Shown here piece after piece: positions 9,125-20,801 of a DNA stretch of 64,000 nt (its first letter is position 1; the number at the start of each line of letters is the position of its first letter). Under the pieces are notes generated by a model. The model saw only the letters and a program-made list of their open reading frames with translations. It searched no databases and had not been told where the DNA came from. The DNA lies in assembly GCF_019091085.1 (NCBI RefSeq), contig NZ_JAGXJY010000001.1, positions 789,170 to 853,169 of the forward strand, in the 5' to 3' direction. The stretch is from Mesorhizobium sp. GbtcB19 (lineage in GTDB: Bacteria > Pseudomonadota > Alphaproteobacteria > Rhizobiales > Rhizobiaceae). Position numbers and translations under genes: made by a program.

Positions 9125-10155
9125 GCGGCGTCCTCCTTGCCTGAACCGGCCTTGGAGCCGCGTGCCGCCACCAGATCGCCGGCCAGCGCTCGGACGTCGG
9201 CGATGTCGATGCCATGCAACTCGGCAATACGATCTTGCGGCAGCATCGACAGGCCGGTGCAGGCGCCGGCCATGCCGGCGGCGATCGCGCCGATCGTGTC
9301 GGTGTCGCCGCCGAGATTGGCGGCGATCACGGCAGCCCGCCATGCATCGCCCTGCGCGACCTCCAGCACCGCGAAGGCCGCCGGAACCGATTCCTGGCTG
9401 GCGACGCCGGTGCCGACCAGGTCGACGATCAGCTTGATGGCTTCCTTCTCCGCCTTGCCGCGCACTAGCTCCTGCGCCCAGACAATGCGCGCGGCGATGT
9501 CGCCGCCGGTAACCCAATGACCAAGCTCGGCGCCCAGCCGTGCCGCCGCGACGGCATGGCCGCAAGCGGCGCGCCAGTCGCCGCCCGAGACACCGAGGCT
9601 GACAGCGGCGGCGACGGCGCTGGCGGAAGCTATTGCGATGGATGTGTTGTGCGTGGCCCGGCAGGTTTCCGCCACCTTGGCGACCAGTGCCGCGAGCGGC
9701 TCCGGTGGCATCATGATGCCGACCGGGGCGATGCGCATCGCGGCACCGTTGGTGTCGCCGCTGCGCCCGGCCTCTTCGGCCGCCACGCCGCTGTTGATGG
9801 CATCGATGGCGCGCTTGGTCGACGGTCCAAGCAGGTCGTAGCTGCCGCGCGCCTTGACGTCGCGCTCCCAATCGAGCAGCGCGTTGACCCAGCGCGCATG
9901 ATCGAAACGCTCGCCTGACTCGACGAGGATGCGGCCGAGAAGAAGCGCCTGCTCGGTGTCGTCGGTGATGGCGCCGGCCGGCAGTCCCTTGGAAACCGGA
10001 TGGTCGTCGGATGGCGCAACGAATCCCTCGACATGACCGTAGAGCTCGGCGATGCGGGCCGGCGACAGAAGCTGCGTCGGCATGCCGAGCGCATCGCCAA
10101 GCGCGCCGCCGATCAGCGCGCCCATTGCCCGATCCATCGAGGCAGCGTCCGCCAT
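9121..10155 (-). CDS. ADP-ribosylglycohydrolase (DraG/YegU-like)
   Basis: 344 residues of the DraG/ARH fold. The dinuclear Mg site is intact: GALGDALGMP (residues 17-26), TDDTE (64-68), and the C-terminal GGDTDTIGA (about 282-290). The family cleaves N- or O-glycosidic bonds of ADP-ribosylated or related ribosides. Here it is coupled with a PfkB kinase and an importer, so a small-molecule riboside or N-glycoside is a more likely substrate than a protein; this is inference. The start at 10155 lies 2 bases after the stop of the regulator gene. Confidence 0.88.
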   Translation of the reverse strand: MADAASMDRAMGALIGGALGDALGMPTQLLSPARIAELYGHVEGFVAPSDDHPVSKGLPAGAITDDTEQALLLGRILVESGERFDHARWVNALLDWERDVKARGSYDLLGPSTKRAIDAINSGVAAEEAGRSGDTNGAAMRIAPVGIMMPPEPLAALVAKVAETCRATHNTSIAIASASAVAAAVSLGVSGGDWRAACGHAVAAARLGAELGHWVTGGDIAARIVWAQELVRGKAEKEAIKLIVDLVGTGVASQESVPAAFAVLEVAQGDAWRAAVIAANLGGDTDTIGAIAAGMAGACTGLSMLPQDRIAELHGIDIADVRALAGDLVAARGSKAGSGKEDAA

Positions 10156-10157
10156 GC

Positions 10158-10883
10158 TCAGAACTCCAGATGCAGCGCGAAATGCGCCGGGTTGAGCAGG
10201 CTGGTGACGAATTCGATGGCGCGTCCGTCGGCGGCGCGCGTCAGGCGGCGTGTGCGCAGGAACGGCGTGCCGGGCGCGCAGTCGAGAATGGCGGCATCCG
10301 CCGCGCTCAGCATCTCGATGTCGGCCCATTCCTCGCCATGGTCGGGCACGAGCCCTGCCTCGCGCAGCGTCTGGTGCAGCGAGCCTTCACGCAATCCACG
10401 CAAAGGCACATCTTCCAATTCGGGCGACAGCGGCAGGCGGCTGCGCTCGATCGAGATGGCGTGGCCGTCGTCGGCATTGGTGCGGGCGCGGTCGACGGCG
10501 ATGAAGGACGGGTTGTCGACCCCGAGCCTGGCCGCCAGTTCCGCATCCTCGATAATCTCGAGACGCAATGTGCGAGTCTCGGCATTGGCGCCGGCATTGG
10601 CAAGCGCACGCGACCAGCCGATCGCATCATCGACCGGCATGCCGTCGAAGGTGACGAAGGAGCCGATACCGACCTTGGTGGTGATCAGCCCGCGACTCGA
10701 CAGTTCTTCGAGCCCTTTGCGGACGGTGTTGCGGCTGACGGAGAAGCGCTGGACAAGCTCGTTCTCGCTCTGCAGGCGGTCGCCGAAGCCGAGCACGCCG
10801 GAGCGGATTTCATGCTCCAGAACCGTCGCGATCTGCTCGGGCTTGCCCGTGCCGGGAGTGATCTGCGTTGCGCGACGGGCCAT
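10158..10883 (-). CDS. GntR-family regulator with UTRA effector domain (HutC/YegW-like)
   Basis: 241 residues: an N-terminal winged helix-turn-helix (GFGDRLQSENELVQRFSVSR, then NTVRKGLEELSSRG) and a C-terminal UTRA ligand domain. It is the first gene of the operon carrying the glycohydrolase, kinase and importer, so it most likely autoregulates the whole set. Two copies of CCTGTTCAAT, both embedded in palindromes, lie directly upstream and are candidate operators. Confidence 0.9.
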   Translation of the reverse strand: MARRATQITPGTGKPEQIATVLEHEIRSGVLGFGDRLQSENELVQRFSVSRNTVRKGLEELSSRGLITTKVGIGSFVTFDGMPVDDAIGWSRALANAGANAETRTLRLEIIEDAELAARLGVDNPSFIAVDRARTNADDGHAISIERSRLPLSPELEDVPLRGLREGSLHQTLREAGLVPDHGEEWADIEMLSAADAAILDCAPGTPFLRTRRLTRAADGRAIEFVTSLLNPAHFALHLEF

Positions 10884-10893
10884 ATCGATACCT

Positions 10894-10947
10894 GTTCAAT
10901 GAACCTGTATAATCCTGTTCAATATTGAAGTTTCGACGCGCGGTCAA
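10894..10947 (-). promoter_or_regulatory. Candidate operators and promoter of the GntR-glycohydrolase-kinase operon
   Basis: GTTCAATGAAC (10894-10904) and TTCAATATTGAA (10918-10929) are palindromes that share the direct repeat CCTGTTCAAT at 10891 and 10914, 23 bases apart, close to two helical turns. On the minus strand TTGACC (10947-10942) and TATTGA (10924-10919), 17 bases apart, could be the promoter, with the second palindrome over the -10. Binding by the adjacent GntR/UTRA protein would then block transcription. Confidence 0.5.
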
Positions 10948-11030
10948 CGGTATATTTTGTTTCACGCATATGCGCTCCCTTCGCCCTCAGGTGTCGCTTG
11001 TTTGCACGGCGATGCTAATCGGATAGGGCG

Positions 11031-11189
11031 CTCCCCTCTCCGTCTCGGCTTCGCCGATCCACCTCTCCCCACTATCGTGGGGCGAGGAACCCAAGCCTTT
11101 CAACGGCAGCGACCCTCGAAGATTAGCGTTTCCTCGCCCCCACAACGTGGGGGAGAGGTGGCTCGGCGAAGCCGAGACGGAGCGGGGGC
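11031..11189. repeat. Palindromic intergenic repeat (rhizobial RIME-like)
   Basis: The 337-base gap 10884-11220 holds, besides the operator region, a large inverted repeat. Arms of about 37-40 bases (11031-11070 and 11150-11189) match with few differences and share the block CCGTCTCGGCTTCGCCGA; a second, inner pair of arms around GTGGGGCGAGGAA continues the hairpin. Elements with CTCGGC/GCCGAG arms and a TCTCCCC/GGGGAGA core are spread through rhizobial intergenic regions. It lies at the 3' end of the minus-strand pcaR gene and may end its transcript. A related element lies at 27988-28140. Confidence 0.75.
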
Positions 11190-11220
11190 CTGCGCTGCCT
11201 TAGACGATTGGCCGCCCCAC

Positions 11221-12003
11221 TCAAACGAAGAAGAACTCCTCCACCCGCTGCTTGGCTGTCCGCAGCGCCGGCAGAACGTCGCGCTCCATTGCATCGACCT
11301 CAAACCGCGCCGACTGCGTCGAGACGTTGATCGCCGCGACGGTGCGGCCGGCGCGATCCTTGATCGGCACCGCGATCGAGCGCAGGCCGAGCTCCAGTTC
11401 CTCATCGACGATAGCGAAGCCGTCCGCTCTCGCCTGGTCGATGGCCATGCCGAGCGCGGCGCGGCCGGTGACCGTCTTCGGCGTCCGCCGTTCGATCCTC
11501 GCCTCGCCGAGAAACGTCTTCAATTCATCCGGGGCCAGGCCAGAGAGCAGCACACGGCCCATCGAGGTGCAGTAGGCCGGCAGCCTCGTGCCGACATCGA
11601 GCGCGACGCTCAGGATGCGGCGCCCGGGAATGCGCGCGACATAGACGACATCCTCGCCCGACAGCACAGCCGCGTTGCAGGCTTCGTCGAACCTGGCCGC
11701 CACCTCGCGCATGACCGGCGCCGCGAAGGTCCACAGCGAAGCGCCGCCGAGCCAGGTCCGCGCTACGGTCAAGAGGCGCGGCGACAGCGAAAACAAGCGC
11801 CCCGAATGCGTCGCGTAGCCGGTCGCAGTCAGCGTCAGCAGGAAGCGCCGCGCGCCGGCGCGGGTCAATCCGGCTTCCTCGGCCATCTCGGTCAGCGTCA
11901 TGCCTTCTGGATGGCGCGCGAGGATTTCCATCACCGTCAGGCCGCGCTCCAGCGAACCGACATGGTCGCGCGAACCAGCCTCATCGTCCGCCGCCGCTTC
12001 CAT
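11221..12003 (-). CDS. pcaR: IclR-family regulator of the beta-ketoadipate genes (PcaR/PcaU type)
   Basis: 260 residues from the ATG at 12003, which has GGGAG 8 bases upstream; a TTG at 12018 is in frame but sits inside the ribosome site. An N-terminal winged helix (GMTLTEMAEEAGLTRAGARR) is followed by the IclR effector domain with the SMGRVLLSGL and DEELELGLRSIAVP blocks. It is divergent from pcaIJF. PcaR/PcaU proteins respond to beta-ketoadipate or protocatechuate and activate pca genes; pcaIJF is the likely target through the GTTCGCA palindrome between the genes. PobR is an alternative subfamily, since pobA is also nearby. Confidence 0.85.
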   Translation of the reverse strand: MEAAADDEAGSRDHVGSLERGLTVMEILARHPEGMTLTEMAEEAGLTRAGARRFLLTLTATGYATHSGRLFSLSPRLLTVARTWLGGASLWTFAAPVMREVAARFDEACNAAVLSGEDVVYVARIPGRRILSVALDVGTRLPAYCTSMGRVLLSGLAPDELKTFLGEARIERRTPKTVTGRAALGMAIDQARADGFAIVDEELELGLRSIAVPIKDRAGRTVAAINVSTQSARFEVDAMERDVLPALRTAKQRVEEFFFV

Positions 12004-12056
12004 GACGTTGACTCCCAATAATTGTCAGATTAAAAAGTATCGCATATCAAACATAT

Positions 12057-12071
12057 GTTCGCAATGCGAAC
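12057..12071. promoter_or_regulatory. Candidate PcaR operator in the pcaR-pcaI divergent region
   Basis: GTTCGCA-A-TGCGAAC is a perfect 15-base palindrome, 24 bases before the pcaI start. Binding sites of PcaR/PcaU/PobR proteins begin with GTTCG half-sites, so this fits that family. A second short palindrome, ACATATGT (12051-12058), abuts it. Confidence 0.6.
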
Positions 12072-12095
12072 TTTTCGGACCGCCGGAGTTTGGAA

Positions 12096-12953
12096 ATGGT
12101 GAAATTCCTGCCGCTGAAAGAGGCTGTCGCGGAAAATCTGCATGACGGCGACAGTGTCGCTTTCGAGGGCTTCACCCATCTGATCCCGACCGCTGCCGCG
12201 CATGAAGCGATCCGCCAGGGTTTTCGCGACCTGACGCTGATCCGCATGACGCCGGACCTGATCTACGACCAGATGATCGGCATGGGTATGGCGAGGAAGA
12301 TCGTCTTCTCCTATGTCGGCAATCCGGGCGTCGGCCTGCTGAGGCGCGCCCGCGATGCCATCGAGACCGGCTTTCCCCGCGCCATCGAAGTCGAGGAGCA
12401 CAGCCATGCCGGCATGGCCAATGCCTATGAGGCAGGCGCCGCTGGCCTGCCTTGCGCGGTGTTTCGCGGCTATCGCGGCGCCGGTCTGGCTGAAGTCAAT
12501 CCCAACATCAAATCAGTCACCTGCCCGTTCACCGGCGAGGTGCTGGCCGCCGTTCCGGCAATTCGTCCCGACGTCACTTTCATCCACGCGCAGAAGGCCG
12601 ACCGCAAAGGCAACGTGCTGGTCGAAGGCATCATCGGCATCCAGAAGGAGGCCGTGCTTGCTGCTAAGCGCGCCGTCGTAACGGTCGAGGAAGTGGTCGA
12701 CAATTTCGACGACCTCCACCCCAACCTCACCGTGCTGCCCAACTGGACGATCGCGGCGATTTCGGTCGTGCCGGGCGGCTCGCATCCTTCCTACACGCAT
12801 GGCTATTACGAGCGCGACAACGCCGCCTACCTCGAATGGGACGAGATCGCCGCCGACCGCGACCGCTTTCAGGCGTGGATGCAGAAGAACGTCATCGAAA
12901 GCAGCGCGGGCGATTTTGCCGGCCGCGTCGAGCATCTGAGGAAAGCCGCATGA
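12096..12953 (+). CDS. pcaI: 3-oxoadipate CoA-transferase, subunit A
   Basis: 285 residues of the CoA-transferase alpha family, with the glycine-rich block DGDSVAFEGFTHLIPTAAA near residue 20 and the SVTCPFTGEVLAAVPAIRPD stretch mid-protein. With PcaJ it moves CoA from succinyl-CoA to beta-ketoadipate in the cytosol, the penultimate step of the pathway. GGAG 7 bases before ATG 12096 decides the start over the TTG at 12090. It overlaps pcaJ by 4 bases. Confidence 0.93.
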   Translation: MVKFLPLKEAVAENLHDGDSVAFEGFTHLIPTAAAHEAIRQGFRDLTLIRMTPDLIYDQMIGMGMARKIVFSYVGNPGVGLLRRARDAIETGFPRAIEVEEHSHAGMANAYEAGAAGLPCAVFRGYRGAGLAEVNPNIKSVTCPFTGEVLAAVPAIRPDVTFIHAQKADRKGNVLVEGIIGIQKEAVLAAKRAVVTVEEVVDNFDDLHPNLTVLPNWTIAAISVVPGGSHPSYTHGYYERDNAAYLEWDEIAADRDRFQAWMQKNVIESSAGDFAGRVEHLRKAA

Positions 12954-13744
12954 GCGAACTCGGTTTTACTCCCAACGAGATGATGACGATCGCCGCCAGC
13001 CGCGCCTTGAAGAGCGACGATGTCTGCTTCGTCGGCATCGGCGCGCCGTCGGCCGCCTGCAACGTCGCGCGGCTGACGCATGCACCCGACATCACGCTGA
13101 TCTACGAGAGCGGCACCATCGGCACCGCGCCCGATGTTTTGCCGCTGTCGATCGGCGACGGCGAATTGTGCGAGACGGCGGTCACCACCGTCGCGGTGCC
13201 GGAAATGTTCCGCTACTGGCTGCAGGGCGGCCGCATCTCGATCGGCTTCCTGGGTGCCGCCCAGCTCGACAAGTTCGGTAACATCAACACCACCGTCATC
13301 GGCGACTATGCGCATCCCAAGACCCGCCTGCCCGGCGGCGGTGGCGCGCCGGAGATCGCTACCTCGTCGAAGCAGGTCTACATCACCATGGCGCAGTCCA
13401 AGCGTGGCATGGTCGAGAAGATCGACTTCTTCACCTCCTTCGGCCATGGCGAAGGCGGCGACCATCGGCAGCGCCTCGGCATCGACACCGCCGGCCCGAC
13501 GCTGCTGATCACCGACCTCGCCATCTGGAAACCGGACCCGGTGACCAAGGAATTCACCGTCGTCTCACTGCATCCCGGCGTCACGCGCGAGCAGGTGCAG
13601 GATAGCTGTGGCTGGGTCGTAAAATTCGCCGAGGCTCTTGACGAGACGCCGGCGCCGACGGAACTCGAGCTCAAGACATTGCGCGACCTGCAGGCCCGCA
13701 CCAAGGCGGCGCATGCAGGAACCGCCAAAGGGAAAGCTGCTTAG
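12950..13744 (+). CDS. pcaJ: 3-oxoadipate CoA-transferase, subunit B
   Basis: 264 residues of the CoA-transferase beta family. The YESGTIG segment (near residue 50) carries the glutamate that forms the covalent enzyme-CoA thioester, and GFLGAAQLDKFGNINTT is the family's core block. The ATG overlaps the pcaI stop (ATGA) and the TAG stop directly abuts the pcaF start, so the three genes form one tightly coupled operon. The pair is the pcaIJ type rather than catIJ, given the protocatechuate genes alongside. Confidence 0.93.
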   Translation: MSELGFTPNEMMTIAASRALKSDDVCFVGIGAPSAACNVARLTHAPDITLIYESGTIGTAPDVLPLSIGDGELCETAVTTVAVPEMFRYWLQGGRISIGFLGAAQLDKFGNINTTVIGDYAHPKTRLPGGGGAPEIATSSKQVYITMAQSKRGMVEKIDFFTSFGHGEGGDHRQRLGIDTAGPTLLITDLAIWKPDPVTKEFTVVSLHPGVTREQVQDSCGWVVKFAEALDETPAPTELELKTLRDLQARTKAAHAGTAKGKAA

Positions 13745-14950
<1,206 letters not shown>

Positions 14951-14960
14951 CGGCCTCCGA

Positions 14961-17185
<2,225 letters not shown>

Positions 17186-17196
17186 GGCGGTTACGG

Positions 17197-17811
17197 TCAG
17201 CTGTCGAAGAAGACCGTCTCCTTTTCGCCCTGCAAATGGACATCGAAGACGTAAGTATCGCCCTGCCGCGCGGCGATCAGCGTCGACACGCGCAGGCGAT
17301 GTTCGATGCGGGCAAGGATCGGATCCTCGGCATTGGCTTTTTCTTCATCGGAAAAATAGAGCCTGGTGTGCAGGCCGATATTGATGCCACGCGCCACGAC
17401 CCACAGCGTGATGTGCGGCGCCATCAGCCGACCGTCGCGGAACGGCACCCGGCCCGGCTTGATGGTCTGGAACAGGCAGACACCCGTTTCCATGTCGGTC
17501 GGCTGCCGGCCCCAGCCCAAAAAATTCGGATCGGCCGCGCCGCGCAGCTCGGCCGGTGAATTGTAGAGACCTTCGGCATCAGCCTGCCAGATCTCGATCA
17601 ATGCATCCTTCAGCGGCGTGCCGGTGCCGTCGAGCACGCGGATGCGCAATTCGATGCGCTCGCCTTTGGTCTCATCATTGACTATGGTCGAGCCGAGGTC
17701 GCTCGCATAGATGCCCTCGATGCCGCAGAAATTCGGTGTCAGCCCGATATGCACGTAAGGGCCGGCGGTCTGCGAAGGGCTCTCCTTCAGCCGGTCGAGC
17801 GACTGCGCCAT
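17197..17811 (-). CDS. pcaG: Protocatechuate 3,4-dioxygenase, alpha subunit
   Basis: 204 residues of the intradiol dioxygenase fold, with TAGPYVHIGL near the N-terminus and LIEIWQADAEG, the beta-sandwich block shared with PcaH. As expected for the alpha chain, the His-X-His iron pair is not conserved (the equivalent stretch reads APHITLWV, keeping one His). With PcaH it opens the ring of protocatechuate between the hydroxyls. ATG 17811 shares a base with the pcaH stop. Confidence 0.94.
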   Translation of the reverse strand: MAQSLDRLKESPSQTAGPYVHIGLTPNFCGIEGIYASDLGSTIVNDETKGERIELRIRVLDGTGTPLKDALIEIWQADAEGLYNSPAELRGAADPNFLGWGRQPTDMETGVCLFQTIKPGRVPFRDGRLMAPHITLWVVARGINIGLHTRLYFSDEEKANAEDPILARIEHRLRVSTLIAARQGDTYVFDVHLQGEKETVFFDS

Positions 17812-18563
17812 CAATTGCCCTCCGGCCGGTTCTCGAACAGCGTCGAGCGGCGCCCGCGCAGCACGATGTCGAACTTGTAGGCGAGCGCGTCCATCGGGAT
17901 CGTCGCGTGCATGTCCAGCGCGGCGATCAGCGCCTCGATGGCGGCCTTGTCCGCAATGCCGCCGACGATCGGGCAGCGCCAGATCAGCGGGTCGCCCTCG
18001 AAATACATCTGCGTGATCAGCCGCTGCGCGAAGCCGTGGCCGAACACCGAAAAATGGATATGCGCCGGGCGCCAGTCGTTCGGGCCATTCGGCCATGGAT
18101 AGGGTCCGGGCCTCACCGTGCGAAAGACATAGCCCCCGTCCTCGCCGGTGATCGCGCGGCCGCAGCCGCCGAAATTCGGATCGAGCGGCGCGAGATACCC
18201 GTCCTTCTTGTGGCGGTAGCGGCCGCCGGCATTGGCCTGCCAGAATTCGAGCAGCACGCCCGGCACGCCTTTGCCGCGCTCGTCCAGCACGCGTCCATGG
18301 ACGATGATGCGCTCACCGATGGCGCTCTCGCCGGGGTTGGCGAAGTTGTGGATCAGGTCGTTGTCGAGCTCGCCGAGCATCGCGTGCCCGAACACCGGGC
18401 CGGTCAGCTCCGACAGCGTGTTGTCGAACGACAGCAGCGCTTTCTGCGGCGAGCGCAGCACCGAGCTCTTGTAGCCCGGCGTGAACGCCGGCGGATGCCA
18501 TTGCCGGTCGCGCTGGAAGAAGGCGCCGGTCTCCGGCGCCCGGTTGGAGCCGCGCTCAGCCAT
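17811..18563 (-). CDS. pcaH: Protocatechuate 3,4-dioxygenase, beta subunit
   Basis: 250 residues. All four non-haem Fe(III) ligands are visible: Tyr116 (GGRYRH), Tyr155 (GPYPW), His168 and His170 (RPAHIHF). It is therefore the catalytic, iron-bearing subunit. It overlaps pcaC by 8 bases (pcaC stop 18556-18558, pcaH start 18563) and pcaG by one base, consistent with co-translation of the two subunits. Confidence 0.95.
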   Translation of the reverse strand: MAERGSNRAPETGAFFQRDRQWHPPAFTPGYKSSVLRSPQKALLSFDNTLSELTGPVFGHAMLGELDNDLIHNFANPGESAIGERIIVHGRVLDERGKGVPGVLLEFWQANAGGRYRHKKDGYLAPLDPNFGGCGRAITGEDGGYVFRTVRPGPYPWPNGPNDWRPAHIHFSVFGHGFAQRLITQMYFEGDPLIWRCPIVGGIADKAAIEALIAALDMHATIPMDALAYKFDIVLRGRRSTLFENRPEGN

Positions 18564-18960
18564 GGGCGGTCTTGGCTCCGTCCATCTGCGCGAACACTTC
18601 CTTGGCGATCTTGAAGGCGCGGTTGGCGGCCGGCACACCGGCATAGATCGCGACATGCAGGAAGGCCTCGCAGATGTCGTCGCGCGAGGCGCCGGTGTTG
18701 GCGGTGGCGCGCACATGCATGGCGACTTCCTCGTCATGGCCGAGCGCGGCAAGCAGCGCCAGCGTCACGATCGAGCGCTCGCGCCTCGACCAGCCTGGCC
18801 GCGCCCACACTGTTCCCCAGGCGGCCTCGGTGATCAGTTGCTGGAACGGCCTGTCGAAATCAGTCGCCGCGTCCTCGGCGCGGTCCACATGCGGGCTGCC
18901 GAGCACGGAGCGCCGGACCTCGAGACCGGTCCGGTAGCGGTTCTTCGTGACATCATCCAT
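18556..18960 (-). CDS. pcaC: 4-carboxymuconolactone decarboxylase
   Basis: 134 residues of the carboxymuconolactone-decarboxylase/AhpD-like family, containing the helical core [19 protein letters not shown] and [19 protein letters not shown]. It decarboxylates gamma-carboxymuconolactone to the beta-ketoadipate enol-lactone. Stand-alone PcaC, not the PcaL fusion with PcaD. Overlaps pcaD by 8 bases and pcaH by 8 bases. Confidence 0.94.
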   Translation of the reverse strand: MDDVTKNRYRTGLEVRRSVLGSPHVDRAEDAATDFDRPFQQLITEAAWGTVWARPGWSRRERSIVTLALLAALGHDEEVAMHVRATANTGASRDDICEAFLHVAIYAGVPAANRAFKIAKEVFAQMDGAKTAHG

Positions 18961-19765
18961 GAGCTGACTTTCCCTCAGGCAACGAGGTGACGAAATCGCG
19001 GATCAAAGTGACGATCGCTTCGGGCTGCTCGATGCAGGGAATGTGTCCCGCATTGCGGATCACTTCGAAGCGTGCGCCAGGGATCAGGCCGGCCAGCGAG
19101 CGGACGAGATCGGGCGGCGTCGAGCCGTCCTGATCGCCGACGATGCAAAGCGTCGGCACCGCGATGCGGCGGGCGCTGTCGGTGAAATCGGCATCGCGCA
19201 CCGCCTTGCAGGTGCCGATGTAACCAGGCAGCGCCTGCCTGGTCAGCATGTTGCGGCAGCCGGCAAGCTCGGCGCCGCGTCTGGCGTGGAACTCCGGCGT
19301 GAACCAAACCTTGAGCACGCCATCGGCAATCGCCTCGATACCGTCGCGTTCGACGGTTGCGATGCGCGTATTCCAGCTTTCGGCGGTGCCGATCTTATGC
19401 GCCGTGTCACTGAGGATCAGCGCCTCGACACATTTGGGATGGCGGGTATAGAGCCGCTGCGCGATCATGCCGCCGACGGAGAGACCGAAGAGCACGACCT
19501 TGTCGAAGCCGAAATGATCGATGAGGGCGACCAGATCGTCGACATGGTCGTCGATCGCGCGCACGCCGCCGCCGATATCGGAAAGCCCATGGCCGCGCTT
19601 GTCATAGACGAGCACCGGCATTTCACCGGCAAGCTTTGCCACGACATCGTCCCAGATCCGGAAATCGGTGCCCAGCGAATTGATGAAGATGATCGGGCGC
19701 GACGTGCCGGCCGCCTGTATGTAGCGGTGGTGCAGCGTCACGCCGCCTATGCTGACGAATGGCAC
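18953..19765 (-). CDS. pcaD: 3-oxoadipate enol-lactonase
   Basis: 270 residues of alpha/beta hydrolase fold, with nucleophile elbow GLSVGG (Ser in the GxSxG motif), the SLGTDFRIWDDV block after strand 3 and a C-terminal GHIPCIEQPE with the catalytic His. It hydrolyses the enol-lactone to beta-ketoadipate. The start is taken as GTG 19765 because TTGGAGG lies 9 bases upstream; the ATG at 19789 is upstream of that ribosome site. It is the first gene of the pcaDCHGB-pobA operon and is divergent from pcaQ. Confidence 0.92.
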   Translation of the reverse strand: MPFVSIGGVTLHHRYIQAAGTSRPIIFINSLGTDFRIWDDVVAKLAGEMPVLVYDKRGHGLSDIGGGVRAIDDHVDDLVALIDHFGFDKVVLFGLSVGGMIAQRLYTRHPKCVEALILSDTAHKIGTAESWNTRIATVERDGIEAIADGVLKVWFTPEFHARRGAELAGCRNMLTRQALPGYIGTCKAVRDADFTDSARRIAVPTLCIVGDQDGSTPPDLVRSLAGLIPGARFEVIRNAGHIPCIEQPEAIVTLIRDFVTSLPEGKSAHG

Positions 19766-19851
19766 GATTTCGATCCTCCAAAGCCACATTGCACGAGCCG
19801 TTTGGTTCGGTAAAATGATATTTTGCGGCGTTTCATTAACTCTGAGGTTAT
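19761..19851 (-). promoter_or_regulatory. pcaD promoter/leader with PcaQ box (copy A of an inverted duplication)
   Basis: The pcaD-pcaQ divergent region. Read on the minus strand it begins with ATAACC-TCAG-AGTTAAT (19851-19835), close to the PcaQ consensus ATAACC-N4-GGTTAA, and ends with the pcaD ribosome site GGAGG and GTG start. The whole 91-base stretch recurs, inverted, at 20802-20893 in front of the importer gene. The box ends only 6 bases before the pcaQ ATG, so PcaQ could also act on its own gene. Confidence 0.8.
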
Positions 19852-19857
19852 CGAACC

Positions 19858-20775
19858 ATGGCCGAAGGCCGGATTCGCTTCCGCCATCTGCAGGCGTTTC
19901 TCGAAGTCGCGCGGCAAGGCAGCGTCGCGCGCGCGGCCGACTTCCTGCATGTCAGCGCGCCTGCCGTGACCAAGACGTTGCGCGAGCTGGAGGAGGCGCT
20001 CGGCATCGCGGTGGTCGAGCGCGACGGGCGCGGCATCCGCGTCACCCGTCTCGGCGAAATTTTCCTCGGCCATGCCGGCTCGGCGATTTCGGCGCTCAAG
20101 CGCGGCGTCGATTCCGTGCGCCAGGATGGCGCCCTCAATCGCGACCCGATCCGCATCGGCGCGCTGCCGACCGTATCGGCGCGGGTGATGCCGCTCGCCA
20201 TGAACCTGTTTCTCGAGGAAAACACCGGCGCTGCGCTCAAGATCGTCACCGGCGAGAACGCGGTGCTGCTCGAGCAGTTGCGCGTCGGCGCGCTTGACCT
20301 CGTCGTCGGCCGCCTCGCGGCGCCCGAGCACATGACCGGCTTCTTCTTCGAACACCTCTATTCCGAACAGGTGCTGTTCGTCGTCCGCGCCGGGCATCCG
20401 TTGACAGAGCCAGGGACAGACATTTTCGCGCGGCTCGACGAGTTTCCCGTCCTGATGCCGACGCGGGAATCCGTCATCCGCCCCTTCGTCGACCGGCTCT
20501 TCATCACCAACGGCATGACCGCGCCGGCGACTGAAATCGAAACAGTTTCCGATTCCTTCGGCCGCTCCTTCATGCGCCAGAGCAATGCGGTATGGATCAT
20601 CTCGGCCGGCGTCGTCGCCAACGAGATCGCCAGCGGCGCCTTCATCGCCCTGCCGGTGGATACGGAAGAAACCAAAGGGCCGGTGGGCTTGACCATGCGC
20701 ACCGACACCGCGCCCTCGCCCGCCTTCACCATCCTGTTGCAGACGATCCGCGAGGCTGCGCGGCACCACGCCTGA
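19858..20775 (+). CDS. pcaQ: LysR-type activator of the protocatechuate genes
   Basis: 305 residues: an N-terminal LysR winged helix (LQAFLEVARQGSVARAADFLHVS, residues 11-33) and a periplasmic-binding-like effector domain. PcaQ of Agrobacterium and Sinorhizobium activates pcaDCHGB with beta-carboxymuconate and related intermediates as effectors. Position and divergence from pcaD are canonical. No Shine-Dalgarno is visible before ATG 19858. PcaQ boxes lie on both sides of the gene. Confidence 0.93.
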   Translation: MAEGRIRFRHLQAFLEVARQGSVARAADFLHVSAPAVTKTLRELEEALGIAVVERDGRGIRVTRLGEIFLGHAGSAISALKRGVDSVRQDGALNRDPIRIGALPTVSARVMPLAMNLFLEENTGAALKIVTGENAVLLEQLRVGALDLVVGRLAAPEHMTGFFFEHLYSEQVLFVVRAGHPLTEPGTDIFARLDEFPVLMPTRESVIRPFVDRLFITNGMTAPATEIETVSDSFGRSFMRQSNAVWIISAGVVANEIASGAFIALPVDTEETKGPVGLTMRTDTAPSPAFTILLQTIREAARHHA

Positions 20776-20801
20776 CGATGGGCTCGGCAGTTCGAATTTT
20801 G

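Noticed and set aside
8150..9871. A 573-codon frame suggesting a kinase with a long N-terminal extension
   Set aside because: The extension is the out-of-frame reading of the glycohydrolase gene; the kinase starts at ATG 9124 in a 4-base overlap.
10158..12003. Possibility that the hairpin region 11031-11189 is an insertion-sequence remnant or a CRISPR-like repeat
   Set aside because: No transposase-like frame, target duplication or regularly spaced repeats; the structure is a single nested palindrome with a related copy elsewhere.
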